Positions 52,581 to 63,401 of a stretch of DNA of 64,000 nt are shown one piece after another. The notes under the pieces were generated by a model. That model saw nothing but the letters and a program-made list of their open reading frames with translations, did not search any database and had not been told where the DNA came from. The translations under genes were made by a program, and so were the position numbers. Location: NCBI RefSeq assembly GCF_000018145.1, contig NC_009952.1, positions 62,001-126,000 of the forward strand. The letters are read 5' to 3'. The DNA comes from Dinoroseobacter shibae DFL 12 = DSM 16493 (GTDB lineage Bacteria > Pseudomonadota > Alphaproteobacteria > Rhodobacterales > Rhodobacteraceae). Position 1 is the stretch's first letter. The number at the start of each line of letters is the position of its first letter.

Positions 52581-52614
52581 GGAGCAGGGGCCAGCCCCGT
52601 GCTCCCCAGGGATA
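52581..52614 (+). repeat. Dispersed hairpin repeat, copy 3
   Basis: Stem GGAGCAGGGG/CCCCGTGCTCC around CCAG (52581-52605), then CAGGGATACTT. Same orientation as copies 1 and 2; it lies between convergent genes and may terminate transcription. Confidence 0.7.
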
Positions 52615-52677
52615 CTTCCGGACCTAACCCTGTAATGCAGGCCCTGCACGATCGGGCCTGCGGAATACGCGCTTGGC

Positions 52678-53730
52678 TTAGTTGAGCGGTTGGTTGTCGG
52701 AACGGGTCACTTGCACAGCCGCGCGCGCATCAGCAACGAGCCCTGCACCATCAAGCCCCTTGTCGGTCATCTCAGCGATCCAGGTTTCGGTTACGGCCTC
52801 GCCGAGAGTGACGATCTCGGCGGTCAACTCCTCGGACATGGTGGCGATCTCGTTGCCGGCATCGGCCATGGCCTGCTTACCTTCGGCGTCTCCGGTGTCA
52901 TGGGCGCGCCCAGCCCAGGCCGAGGCGGCGAAACCGGAATTGGCGTCGATCACGGCCTTCAGGTCGTCAGGCAGGCTGTCATACTTCGCCTTGTTCATCG
53001 CCCAGAGGAAGAAAAGGTTGTAGAGGCTCTTGTCGCCCGCCACGTCTGTATGGCTGTCGGTCAGCTCGTCGAGCTTGAGGGAGGGCGACATTTCCCATGT
53101 GATCACGCCACCATCGACCACGCCGCGGGACAACGCCTCGGGGAATGCGGGCACGGCCATGCCGACCGGGGTTGCGCCCATCTCGCGCAGCAGCAGGGTC
53201 GCTGGACGAGACGGTCCGCGCAGCTTCAGGCCCTCGAAATCGCTCAGTTCCGCAATCGCGGGGCCTTTCTTGTGCACGAGGCCACGCCCGTGCATGTGGG
53301 CGGCGATCACTTTCACGTCGGCGAAATCGTCCATCAGGTGCTTCTGGGTATAGACCCAGGCCGCCTTGGAGGCGTCCTCCCCCGTCTTGGTCGTCATGAA
53401 GGGCAGTTCCAGCGCCTCGGCCTCGGGGAAGCGGCCGGGCTGGTAGCCGGGGATCACCCAACCGCCATCCACCGCGCCATCGCGGATTAGGTCGTACATG
53501 TTCGGGGCTTTGCCGCCGAGTTGCATGAACGGGTAGAGTTCCACCTTGATCCGACCGTTGCTGTCGGCCTCGATCTTCCGCGCCCAGGGTTCCATGAAAT
53601 AGGTGGGATTCGCGCTGAGAGGCGAGACGAAGTGCTGGAAGCGGAGCGTGACCTCCTGCGCAAGGCTGGGCAGGGATGTGGCCGACACGGCCAGCATGGT
53701 CAGTGCCGCGGTCTTTGAGAGGAAGGTCAT
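52678..53730 (-). CDS. TRAP transporter solute-binding protein (DctP family)
   Basis: A 350-residue periplasmic protein with a signal peptide (1-24, ending LAQ). The FQHFVSPLSANPTYFMEPWA beginning and SDFEGLKLRGPSRPATLLLR block with the conserved Arg are DctP hallmarks. It should bind a carboxylated solute for a TRAP carrier. No DctQ or DctM membrane gene is in the vicinity, so it is an orphan binding protein here. The upstream 850 bp have no gene, so the partner genes are not just ahead of it. Confidence 0.87.
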   Translation of the reverse strand: MTFLSKTAALTMLAVSATSLPSLAQEVTLRFQHFVSPLSANPTYFMEPWARKIEADSNGRIKVELYPFMQLGGKAPNMYDLIRDGAVDGGWVIPGYQPGRFPEAEALELPFMTTKTGEDASKAAWVYTQKHLMDDFADVKVIAAHMHGRGLVHKKGPAIAELSDFEGLKLRGPSRPATLLLREMGATPVGMAVPAFPEALSRGVVDGGVITWEMSPSLKLDELTDSHTDVAGDKSLYNLFFLWAMNKAKYDSLPDDLKAVIDANSGFAASAWAGRAHDTGDAEGKQAMADAGNEIATMSEELTAEIVTLGEAVTETWIAEMTDKGLDGAGLVADARAAVQVTRSDNQPLN

Positions 53731-54581
53731 CGCAGGGGCCTCCTGGATCGGTTAAGAACAGGTCGGTGCTGACATACGCGCTGCACTGACGTTCAGCTAG
53801 GTGTAAAACGCCCCTGTTGCAACTGGCTCGCAAGCACTTGCCGTGGCACGACATCGCAACCAATTGGCCATGTTGTCAAAAGCTCGGGGAAACTGTCTGA
53901 GCCAGTACGAGATCTATGTCGCGCGTTTGGAGGATTCGCTTGCCATGTGCGGTGGTGGTGTCCCGGGTGATCGTCGGAGGAGAGACTTGCCAGCGGTCGG
54001 ACCCGTTGGCGCCTCAATCACGGGTTGTCACCTTCCAAAAGGCTGCAGTCTGCCCTCGAACCGAAATCTGCGGTCGAAAACAGCGTAAACCGAAAAGGCG
54101 CGGTCGAATGGGGTGCAGGAAGCCTCGCGACTTTTCTGAGGAGCACCCCCCTCGAAATACCTGCCTTTTCTCGGATGTGATCGCGTCCTTGAGTCTTGCT
54201 GCCCTGGGAAGCACACCGAGGGACGGACGTTTGATCAGTCGGGCGCGGACTTCGCCCGAAAAGGTCTCGGTTGCCTGGACTTTGTTTCAGGTCTGTGCGG
54301 GCGAAATGCCCTGTTATGAGAGGATCCGTGCCGAACTCCAACGCCTCGGCTTCCCCGCCGATCCCAACAACAGGGTCATTTTCGAGCAGGCCGGATAGCG
54401 AAGTTTGGTAGGTGGAAGACCCTGGCGGCGTCGTGATGATTGCGGCGTGCAAGGGTCTTTGGGAGTTACGAATGCCCGGTGCCGCGGTGACCTTCTCACC
54501 GACGCCAAGAATGAACACTCCAGCACGGCAAGCCCCGCGGTCATGCTCACGGGTTTGCGCAAACCTGCGGAGCGCTGGCGA
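53731..54581. other. Gene-poor stretch of 851 bp
   Basis: No supported gene on either strand. Open frames of up to 167 codons exist on both strands but show no domain, unusual composition (Arg/Ser-rich) and mutual overlap. The region is less GC-rich than its neighbours. The upstream region of dctP and the end of map lie here; a decayed mobile or gene fragment is possible but unproven. Confidence 0.4.
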
Positions 54582-55409
54582 TCAAGCTTTGTAGGTCGGG
54601 TGGAACAGGCCGCCCGGGGACAGGGTGAAGATCTCGCACCCGTCGGCGGTCACCCCGATGGAATGCTCGAACTGCGCGCTGAGGCTCTTGTCGCGCGTCA
54701 CGGCGGTCCAGTCATCGGCGAGCACCTTGGTCTCGGGCCGACCGAGGTTGACCATGGGCTCGATGGTGAAGAACATGCCCTCTTCAAGGACAGGGCCCGT
54801 CCCCTTGCGTCCGTAATGCAGGACATTCGGCGGCGCATGGAACACCCGGCCCAGCCCGTGGCCGCAGAAATCGCGCACGACGGACATCCGGTGGCTTTCC
54901 ACGAAGGTCTGGATCGCGTTGCCGATGTCACCGAAGGTATTGCCGGGGCGCACGGCCTTGATCCCCTCCATCAGCGCGTCATGGGTGACCTCGATCAGAC
55001 GCTCGGCGCGGCGGTTCAACTTGCCGGCCACGTACATGCGCGAGGTATCCCCGAACCAGCCATCCACGATCACTGTCACGTCGATGTTCAGGATGTCGCC
55101 ATCCTTGAGCTTCTTCTCTCCGGGGATGCCGTGGCAGACCACGTGGTTGATCGAGATGCACGAGCCGTGCTGATACCCCTTGTAGCCGATGGTGGCCGAG
55201 GTTGCGCCGGCGGCCTCCACCTGCTCTGTGATGATCCGGTCGAGCTCTCCGGTGGTCACGCCGGGCACCACATGCGGCGCGATATCGTCGAGGATCTGTG
55301 CGGCCAGTTTCCCCGCGGTATGCATGCCTGCGAAATCCGCGCGCTCATAGAGGCGGATACCATCCTTGGTCAGGGTCGTGCGCGGCTGTTCGTTCACTGA
55401 AGTCTCCAT
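54582..55409 (-). CDS. map: Type I methionine aminopeptidase
   Basis: A 275-residue dinuclear metal peptidase which removes the initiator methionine. Metal ligands are visible in NIDVTVIVDGWFGDTSR (two Asp), GHGLGRVFH (His), TIEPMV and the final QFEHSIGV (two Glu). The ATG at 55409 is used. A GTG at 55397 has a GGAG six bases upstream and would give a start closer to other family members, so it is a serious alternative. The C-terminus is normal. sfsA lies upstream on the same strand. Confidence 0.94.
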   Translation of the reverse strand: METSVNEQPRTTLTKDGIRLYERADFAGMHTAGKLAAQILDDIAPHVVPGVTTGELDRIITEQVEAAGATSATIGYKGYQHGSCISINHVVCHGIPGEKKLKDGDILNIDVTVIVDGWFGDTSRMYVAGKLNRRAERLIEVTHDALMEGIKAVRPGNTFGDIGNAIQTFVESHRMSVVRDFCGHGLGRVFHAPPNVLHYGRKGTGPVLEEGMFFTIEPMVNLGRPETKVLADDWTAVTRDKSLSAQFEHSIGVTADGCEIFTLSPGGLFHPTYKA

Positions 55410-55443
55410 CACCCGGTAAGATAAGGGCTTTCGCAGCGGGCTT

Positions 55444-56178
55444 CTAGTCCTCGTTCTGCGGCGCTTGCGCCGCCGGATCGACCGGCAATGCCCGCCCCAG
55501 CGTTACACCGCCCGTGTCGATAAGCGTGCCGTAGCACAGCATCTCGACCCCAGTCGCGCGGGCCGCGTCGAACGCGCGGGCATAGCTTGGGTCCAGGTCC
55601 GGCGCCAGGCGTAGCCGTGTGCAATCCGTGCGCTGCACGAGGTAGAGCATAACCGCTCGGTGCCCGGCTTCGACCATGCGGGCAAGCTCGGCAAGATGCT
55701 TGGCGCCGCGGGTGGTCACACTGTCGGGAAACTCGGCCCAATCCTCTGCGCGGCGCAGATGGACGTTCTTGACCTCCACATAGGTGTCCGGAAGACCCGG
55801 CTCGGTCGCAAGGAAATCCACGCGCGAGTTGGTGCCGTATTTCACCTCCGCCCGGATGGTGCCGTAGGCGGCCAACTCGGTGATCGCGCGCGCCGCCAGC
55901 GCCTCGCCCACCACCTTGTTGGGCACCGAGGTGTCGATCCCCGCCATGTGCCCGTCTGCCAGTTCCACCAGCCGCCAGCCATAACGCAGCTTCTTCTTCG
56001 GATCGTCATTCGGCTCCAGCCAGATCCGCTGCCCCGCGTCCTTCAGGCCCAGCATGGCGCCGGGATTGGGGCAATGGGCGCGGACCTCTTCGCCGGTGTC
56101 CTCCAACACTGCGTCACTGAGAAAGCGGTTGTATCGCCGGACCAGCCGGGCGGGCACAAGAGGGGTTTGAAAGCGCAT
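55444..56178 (-). CDS. sfsA: SfsA family DNA/RNA nuclease-like protein
   Basis: A 244-residue protein with SfsA hallmarks: the N-terminal ARLVRRYNRFLSDAVLEDTG, HCPNPGAMLGL, GTNSRVDFLATEPG and VEVKNVHLRR, which resembles a PD-(D/E)xK nuclease core, and FPDSVTTRGAKHLAEL. E. coli SfsA was linked to maltose-gene control; the fold suggests nuclease action. It is upstream of map on the same strand with a 31-bp gap. Confidence 0.93.
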   Translation of the reverse strand: MRFQTPLVPARLVRRYNRFLSDAVLEDTGEEVRAHCPNPGAMLGLKDAGQRIWLEPNDDPKKKLRYGWRLVELADGHMAGIDTSVPNKVVGEALAARAITELAAYGTIRAEVKYGTNSRVDFLATEPGLPDTYVEVKNVHLRRAEDWAEFPDSVTTRGAKHLAELARMVEAGHRAVMLYLVQRTDCTRLRLAPDLDPSYARAFDAARATGVEMLCYGTLIDTGGVTLGRALPVDPAAQAPQNED

Positions 56179-56226
56179 GGCGCGGACCTATACCCGGTCA
56201 AAGGGCAGGGCAAGGGACGTAAGGCC

Positions 56227-56955
56227 ATGGCAACACCGACAGCAGCGATGATCGTCATCGGCGACGAAATCCTGTCCGGGCGCACCCAGGACAAGAACAT
56301 GCATCATCTGGCCGGGGAGCTGACGGCCAAGGGCATCCCGCTGACCGAGGCGCGGGTGATCTCGGACGAGGCCGCGACCATCACCGCCACCGTGCGGGAG
56401 CTGAGCAGGCGATACACCCATGTGTTCACGTCCGGCGGGATCGGGCCGACCCATGACGATATCACCGCCGACGCGGTGGCAGCCGCCTTCGATGCGCCCA
56501 TAGACGTGCGCGAGGATGCCCGTGCGCTGCTGGCCGCGCATTACGCCAAATCCGGGACCGAGCTGAACGCGGCGCGGTTGCGGATGGCGCGTATCCCCGA
56601 GGGCGCGACCCTGATCGACAACCCGGTCAGTGCTGCGCCCGGCTTCACCCTGGGCAATGTGCACGTGATGGCCGGGGTGCCGTCGGTCTTCCGCGCCATG
56701 GTCGCCTCGATCCTGCCCACGCTGACAGGCGGCGCGCCGGTCCTGTCCGAAAGCCTGCGCGTGATCCGTCCCGAGGGCGAGATTGCAGGGCCACTTGGCG
56801 CGCTCGCGGCGGAGTTCCCCGACCTCTCCTTCGGGTCGTACCCGTTTATCAAGGATGGCGTCTTCGGCGCGAATGTCGTGGTGCGCGGGACGGATGCGTC
56901 CGCGCTTGCCAAGGCGGTCGCGGCGCTGCGGGTGACCTTTCCGGATGCTGCATGA
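56227..56955 (+). CDS. CinA N-terminal (molybdopterin-binding-like) domain protein
   Basis: A 242-residue protein made of the CinA/MoaB-like domain: MIVIGDEILSGRTQDKNMHH, FTSGGIGPTHDDITADAVA and the NPVSAAPGF block. The C-terminal amidase half of CinA is absent, as in many alphaproteobacteria. Related domains act on nicotinamide nucleotide metabolites (ADP-ribose pyrophosphatase activity in CinA). The stop overlaps the GNAT start by four bases, and the next three genes also overlap, making a four-gene operon. Confidence 0.87.
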   Translation: MATPTAAMIVIGDEILSGRTQDKNMHHLAGELTAKGIPLTEARVISDEAATITATVRELSRRYTHVFTSGGIGPTHDDITADAVAAAFDAPIDVREDARALLAAHYAKSGTELNAARLRMARIPEGATLIDNPVSAAPGFTLGNVHVMAGVPSVFRAMVASILPTLTGGAPVLSESLRVIRPEGEIAGPLGALAAEFPDLSFGSYPFIKDGVFGANVVVRGTDASALAKAVAALRVTFPDAA

Positions 56956-57677
56956 GCGGGATCTGGGACGCGATTGACGCCACTTGGGCGGCACCCCGGC
57001 TGCATCGGGTGGGCCCCTTCACCCTGCGCGAAGGGCAGGGCGGGGGCCAGCGGGTCTCGGCCGCCACCACCGACCAGGTGCCCAAGCCCGCCGAGATCGC
57101 CGCCGCCGCCCAGGCCATGCGCGCACTCGGCCAGCGCCCGCTCTTCATGGTGCGCGGCGCCCAGCGTGCGTTCGATTCGGCGCTGGAGGCCGCGGGATAC
57201 GAGGTCAACGACCCGGTCATCGTGATGGAGGCCCCCATCGACACCGTGGCCCGGGACGGCCCGCCCCCGGTCAGCGCCTTTCCCATCTGGCCCCCGCTGC
57301 AGATCATGCAGGAGATCTGGGCTGAGGGCGGCATCGGCCCCGAGCGTCTGGCGATCATGGCCGGGTCCTGCGATCCGAAAACCGCGATCCTGGGGCGCGT
57401 GAAGGACCGTGCTGCGGGCTGCGCCTTCGTCGCCATCCATGCCGGCATCGCCGTGATGCATGCGGTGGAGGTCGCCCCCGCCCTCCGTCGTTTGGGCACC
57501 GCCCGCAACATGGCACGCGGCGGCGCGGATTGGGCACGCCGGCACGATGCCACGCGTTTTGCCATCCTGACCGTGGCCGACAACGCCGCCTCGCAAGGTG
57601 TCTTCACTTCCCTCGGGATGGTCCCTGTGGAACACTACCACTATCGCCGAGACCCCAACTGGACGGAGACGCCGTGA
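56952..57677 (+). CDS. GNAT family N-acetyltransferase
   Basis: A 241-residue protein. The C-terminal half (AFVAIHAGIAVMHAVEVAPA then LRRLGTARNMARGGADWARR) follows the GNAT acetyl-CoA pattern, and NAASQGVFTSLGM gives the last strand-helix. The N-terminal half is longer than in simple GNATs and unusual. Acceptor unknown. Second gene in the operon, overlapping both neighbours by four bases. Confidence 0.8.
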   Translation: MSGIWDAIDATWAAPRLHRVGPFTLREGQGGGQRVSAATTDQVPKPAEIAAAAQAMRALGQRPLFMVRGAQRAFDSALEAAGYEVNDPVIVMEAPIDTVARDGPPPVSAFPIWPPLQIMQEIWAEGGIGPERLAIMAGSCDPKTAILGRVKDRAAGCAFVAIHAGIAVMHAVEVAPALRRLGTARNMARGGADWARRHDATRFAILTVADNAASQGVFTSLGMVPVEHYHYRRDPNWTETP

Positions 57678-58249
57678 CCGATACACCTGACCTTGTGACC
57701 GCGCTCAACCTGCCGCAGGTGGATCCGTTGCCCCCCGAGACCGCCAAGTATTTCGCGATCTGCGAAGAGAAGCTTGGTCTCGTGCCCAATGTCCTGCGCG
57801 CCTATGCCTTCGATATCGACAAGCTCAACACTTTCGCCGCTCTCTATAACGACCTGATGCTGGCGGAGTCGGGCCTGACCAAGCTGGAGCGTGAACTGAT
57901 CGCGGTCGTCGTCTCGTCGGTCAACCGCTGCTATTACTGCCAGGTGGCCCACGGCGCGGCGGTGCGGGAGCTGTCGGGGAACCCCGAACTGGGCGAGCAG
58001 ATGGTGATGAACTACCGCGTCGCCAACCTGTCGCCACGGACCATGGCGATGCTCGACTATGCCGTGGCCCTGACCGAGGCCAGCGCCAAGGTGACCGAGA
58101 CTGACCGTGCCCGGCTCCGGGAGCATGGGTTCACCGATCGGGACATCTGGGACATCTCTGCCGTAACCGGGTTTTTCAACATGACCAATCGCCTGGCCTC
58201 CGGCGTCGATATGCGCCCGAACCCGGAATACCACGGGGCCCATCGGTGA
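57674..58249 (+). CDS. Peroxidase-related AhpD-like protein
   Basis: A 191-residue carboxymuconolactone decarboxylase/AhpD-fold protein. The active-site CxxC is NRCYYCQVAHG (Cys86, Cys89, His93). Such proteins belong to the peroxidase-related enzyme group and reduce alkyl peroxides with thiol donors. The GTG at 57674 starts inside the previous stop (GTGA). Third gene of the operon. Confidence 0.88.
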   Translation: MTDTPDLVTALNLPQVDPLPPETAKYFAICEEKLGLVPNVLRAYAFDIDKLNTFAALYNDLMLAESGLTKLERELIAVVVSSVNRCYYCQVAHGAAVRELSGNPELGEQMVMNYRVANLSPRTMAMLDYAVALTEASAKVTETDRARLREHGFTDRDIWDISAVTGFFNMTNRLASGVDMRPNPEYHGAHR

Positions 58250-59178
58250 AGCTCTGGGCCGGGCTCGCCCTGGCCTGGCTTGCCGGAAGCGCCCATGCGC
58301 TGGAGCTGGCCTTGCCGGATGGCGCGATGCAGGCCCATGACGCCAGCGTCCCGGCGGCCCGCTACGCCTTGCCCACGGGTCCGGCCAAGGCGGGCACCGT
58401 TCCGTTGCGGCAGGTCGAGGGCACGCTGCGCCACCGGGTCTGGCACCTGTCGCCGCCTCAAACGCTCGCTGTTTTGTTGGCGAGCCTTCGCGCGCAGTTG
58501 GAAGAGGCCGGGTACGAAGTGCTGCTGGATTGTACGGCGCGTGGCTGCGGCGGCTACGATTTCCGCTTCGCGGTGGAGGATGTCGGCCCTCCGCAGATGA
58601 TGGTCGATCTCGGGCGCTACGGCTACCTGAGCGCGCGGAATAGTGGCACCGGCCATTACGCAGTAATCCTGGTCAGCGAAACTCGAAGCCTGGGCTATGT
58701 GCAACTGACCGAGATCACCCCGGCGGAGATCGCGCTCGATCTGGACACGACCCCGGACGCACAAGTCCCGGGGGCCGCCCTGGCCCGGTCCGGAGACATC
58801 GCGCGCCCGCTGGCCGACCTGCTTCTGTCCCAGGGTCGCGTGGTGTTGGAGGATCTGCGTTTTGCCACGGGCAATGCCACGCTGGAAAACGGGCAATACC
58901 CGTCCCTGACCGCGCTGGCAGGGTTTCTGACCGAAAACCCGGATCTGGTGATCGCCTTGGTCGGCCATACCGATGCCGAGGGCTCCATTGACGCGAATCT
59001 GGCCCTGTCCATGCGGCGGGCCGAGGCTGTGCGCGACCGGTTGGTAGCGGACTACGGCGTCGCGTCGGAGCGATTGCGGGCCGAAGGGGTCGGATACCTC
59101 GCCCCGCGCGCCACCAACCGGACCGAGGAAGGTCGGCGCGCCAACCGGCGGGTCGAGGCGGTGCTGACCCAACCCTGA
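58246..59178 (+). CDS. OmpA family outer-membrane/periplasmic protein
   Basis: A 310-residue protein with a signal peptide (1-18). Residues about 200-310 are an OmpA peptidoglycan-binding domain: LRFATGNATLENGQYPSLTA, VALVGHTDAEGS-type core, NLALSMRRAEAVRDRLV and the RRANRRVEAVL end. The N-terminal part (40-190) is unlike porin barrels and may be a globular domain. It would anchor something to murein. GTG start at 58246 overlaps the AhpD stop. Confidence 0.87.
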   Translation: MKLWAGLALAWLAGSAHALELALPDGAMQAHDASVPAARYALPTGPAKAGTVPLRQVEGTLRHRVWHLSPPQTLAVLLASLRAQLEEAGYEVLLDCTARGCGGYDFRFAVEDVGPPQMMVDLGRYGYLSARNSGTGHYAVILVSETRSLGYVQLTEITPAEIALDLDTTPDAQVPGAALARSGDIARPLADLLLSQGRVVLEDLRFATGNATLENGQYPSLTALAGFLTENPDLVIALVGHTDAEGSIDANLALSMRRAEAVRDRLVADYGVASERLRAEGVGYLAPRATNRTEEGRRANRRVEAVLTQP

Positions 59179-59185
59179 GCCGCGC

Positions 59186-60094
59186 TCAGGCCGACATCGC
59201 CTGTTTTTCAGCCGAGAATTCGCGCACGAGGAAGTCGATGAAGGCTCGGACCTTGGGCTGGGTGAACCGGCCCGGCGGATAGACCGCATAGATGCCCAGA
59301 TCGTCATAGGGCAGGTCGGGCAGCACCTCGACCACATCGCCACGACCCAAGGCGTCTTCGAACAGGAAACTCGGAAGATATGCGATCCCCAGCCCGGTTT
59401 TGGCCGCGTTCAGCAGGGATTGCCCGTCATTGACCGTCAACCATCCCCCAGTCCGCACCTGCCGTTTTTCGCCGGATGGTGCTGTGATCTTCCACAGGTT
59501 CCCCGATGACTGGTTCGAGTAATGCAACAGCTTGTGATCGCTCAGATCGTCGATCCGCTTGGGATGTCCGAATTTCTCAAGATAGCTGGGTGCCGCGATC
59601 ATCCGCTTCGACGTGGTGGCCAGCTTGCGCGCGCGCAAGGTGCTGTCCTCCAGATCGCCCACCCGCAGGGCGAGGTCGAAGCCTTCAGAGATCAGCTCCA
59701 CGTAGCGGTTGTTCAGCACCATGTTGATCTGAATTTCGGGAAACTGGTGCAAGAACCCGGCGAGGACCGGCGACAGGTGCTTCACTCCGAAATCCGTGGC
59801 AACCGAGATCCGCAGAAGACCGTTGGGTTCCGATTGCATGGCATTGACCATGGCATCCGCCTCGCCCGCGTCGTTCAGAACATGCCGGGCCCGGTCGTAA
59901 TAGGCCAGCCCGATTTCCGTGGGGCTGACGCGCCGGGTGGTCCGGTTGAGAAGCCGCGCACCGAGGCGGGCCTCCAGAGAAGAGACATGCTTCGACACGG
60001 CGGATTTCGAGATCCCCATCTTGCGCGCCGCGTCCGTGAACCCGCCCTGGTCCACCACCGTGGCGAAGGCTTCCATTTCCGTAAGTCGATCCAT
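59186..60094 (-). CDS. LysR family transcription regulator
   Basis: A 302-residue LTTR. The helix-turn-helix is at the N-terminus (VVDQGGFTDAARKMGISKSA, SKHVSSLEARLGARLLNRTT). The effector domain follows to the end (residues 90-300). No clear target: the divergent neighbour is OmpA-family, convergent here, and the next gene on this strand is PfpI. The ATG at 60094 starts the conserved MDRLTEMEAF. The effector is unknown. Confidence 0.9.
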   Translation of the reverse strand: MDRLTEMEAFATVVDQGGFTDAARKMGISKSAVSKHVSSLEARLGARLLNRTTRRVSPTEIGLAYYDRARHVLNDAGEADAMVNAMQSEPNGLLRISVATDFGVKHLSPVLAGFLHQFPEIQINMVLNNRYVELISEGFDLALRVGDLEDSTLRARKLATTSKRMIAAPSYLEKFGHPKRIDDLSDHKLLHYSNQSSGNLWKITAPSGEKRQVRTGGWLTVNDGQSLLNAAKTGLGIAYLPSFLFEDALGRGDVVEVLPDLPYDDLGIYAVYPPGRFTQPKVRAFIDFLVREFSAEKQAMSA

Positions 60095-60239
60095 TTCACT
60101 ATCCTGACACCTGGCAACACACTGGTCAGGTATCAGCGACAATTCAGGCAGGATTGGGCCAAACAGCGGACATTATCGGGAAAGCAAAGGGGTTTTGTTC
60201 GCCGGTTCAAAGTAATCCGGCGAACAGAAGATCAACGGG

Positions 60240-60800
60240 TCAGGCTGCGTCAGCCCGAATCTGACCCTTCTCTACCTCTTCGATGATCGCTGCGACGAAG
60301 GCGTCGAAATCATCGGGATTTCGCGATGTGATCAGCCCGCGGTCGCGCGCCACGGGCACATCCACCACCTGTGCCCCGGCATTGGCCAGATCCGTGCGCA
60401 AGGAGGGCCAGGAGGTCACCTCGCGCCCGGCCACCAGCCCCGCCTCGATCAGCAGCCAGGGCGCGTGGCAAATCGCGGCAACGGGCCGGTCCCGGTCGCG
60501 GAACGCCTGGATCAGGGCAATAGCCGCCGGGTCAAGGCGCAGGATGTCCGGGTTGATCTGCCCGCCGGGCAGCACCAGCGCGTCATATTGGGTGGAGTCC
60601 GCGTCCTCGATCCGCAGGTCGACCTCGGCCATCCGGCCCCAGCCGTCGCCGTCCCACCCCTTGATTTCGTTGCCGTCGGGGCTGGCCACATGGACCTGTG
60701 CCCCGGCATCGCGCAGCTTGTCCCGGGGCACCTCCAGTTCCGATTGCTCGAAGCCGTGGGTGGCGATGATGAGAATGCGTGCCTTGGTGATTTCGGTCAT
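60240..60800 (-). CDS. DJ-1/PfpI family protein
   Basis: A 186-residue protein. The nucleophile elbow is VAAICHAPW (Cys111), with Glu (EQSELE) and LPGGQINPDILR in the usual places. The PfpI-type C-terminal TSRNPDDFDAFVAAIIEEVE is seen. Members are glyoxalase/deglycase-type or peptidase-like enzymes; activity of a given member is uncertain. The ATG at 60800 starts the conserved domain. It lies 62 bp after the dienoyl-CoA reductase-like gene on the same strand. Confidence 0.88.
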   Translation of the reverse strand: MTEITKARILIIATHGFEQSELEVPRDKLRDAGAQVHVASPDGNEIKGWDGDGWGRMAEVDLRIEDADSTQYDALVLPGGQINPDILRLDPAAIALIQAFRDRDRPVAAICHAPWLLIEAGLVAGREVTSWPSLRTDLANAGAQVVDVPVARDRGLITSRNPDDFDAFVAAIIEEVEKGQIRADAA

Positions 60801-60862
60801 GTCGGTCTCCCGTCTCGTGTCCATACATATGGTCAACGAGCCGGGAGAGGCTCCTGTTCCAT

Positions 60863-62956
<2,094 letters not shown>

Positions 62957-62984
62957 TCAGTCGATCCGCGCCCGAGGGCGGCTG

Positions 62985-63401
62985 TCAGTCATTGGGCAGT
63001 CGCGCCCGCATCGCGGTCTGGAAAGCCCCGCGCAACTGATCCAACTCCGCGCGCAGCAGGGCGACTTCCGCGCGCAGGTCATCGGCCAGGTCCTCCCCGG
63101 CGAGCAGGGGCACACGGGCCAGCACGGCGCCCGTTTCCGCATCGGTTACCAGGAACACGCTGACCCCCTCGCCAAGGGCCGAGACGGGGATGGCGAACCT
63201 CACGTCCCAGGCGTTGGGCGCGCCCGCCACGGCCGTGACCCTCGGGGCCGGGTGATCGGTCCCGTCCTGGATCAGCCGCAGGGCGGGCGCCCCGGCGACC
63301 TGCGCACGTGCCGTAAGACGGCCTTCCCACAGCCCGCCCTGAAACCGGGTCTTCACAAGTTCGAACGGGGTCGGGCCTGCGCCCGATGCGGTCTCGGTCA
63401 C
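62985..63401 (-). CDS. Small protein after the DUF6478 gene (138 aa)
   Basis: A 138-residue protein beginning MTETASGAGPTPFELVKTRF, with a beta-rich middle (FAIPVSALGEGVSVFLVTDA) and a helical end (DDLRAEVALLRAELDQLRGA) that may form a coiled coil. No family is recognised. Its ATG overlaps the stop of the DUF6478 gene by four bases, so it is made with it, and both may act on the same surface or polysaccharide process. Function unknown. Confidence 0.7.
   Translation of the reverse strand: MTETASGAGPTPFELVKTRFQGGLWEGRLTARAQVAGAPALRLIQDGTDHPAPRVTAVAGAPNAWDVRFAIPVSALGEGVSVFLVTDAETGAVLARVPLLAGEDLADDLRAEVALLRAELDQLRGAFQTAMRARLPND

Noticed and set aside
53916-54518. Overlapping frames of 160 and 166 codons on both strands
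   Set aside because: No domain, atypical amino acid make-up, no ribosome site; kept only as gene-poor DNA.
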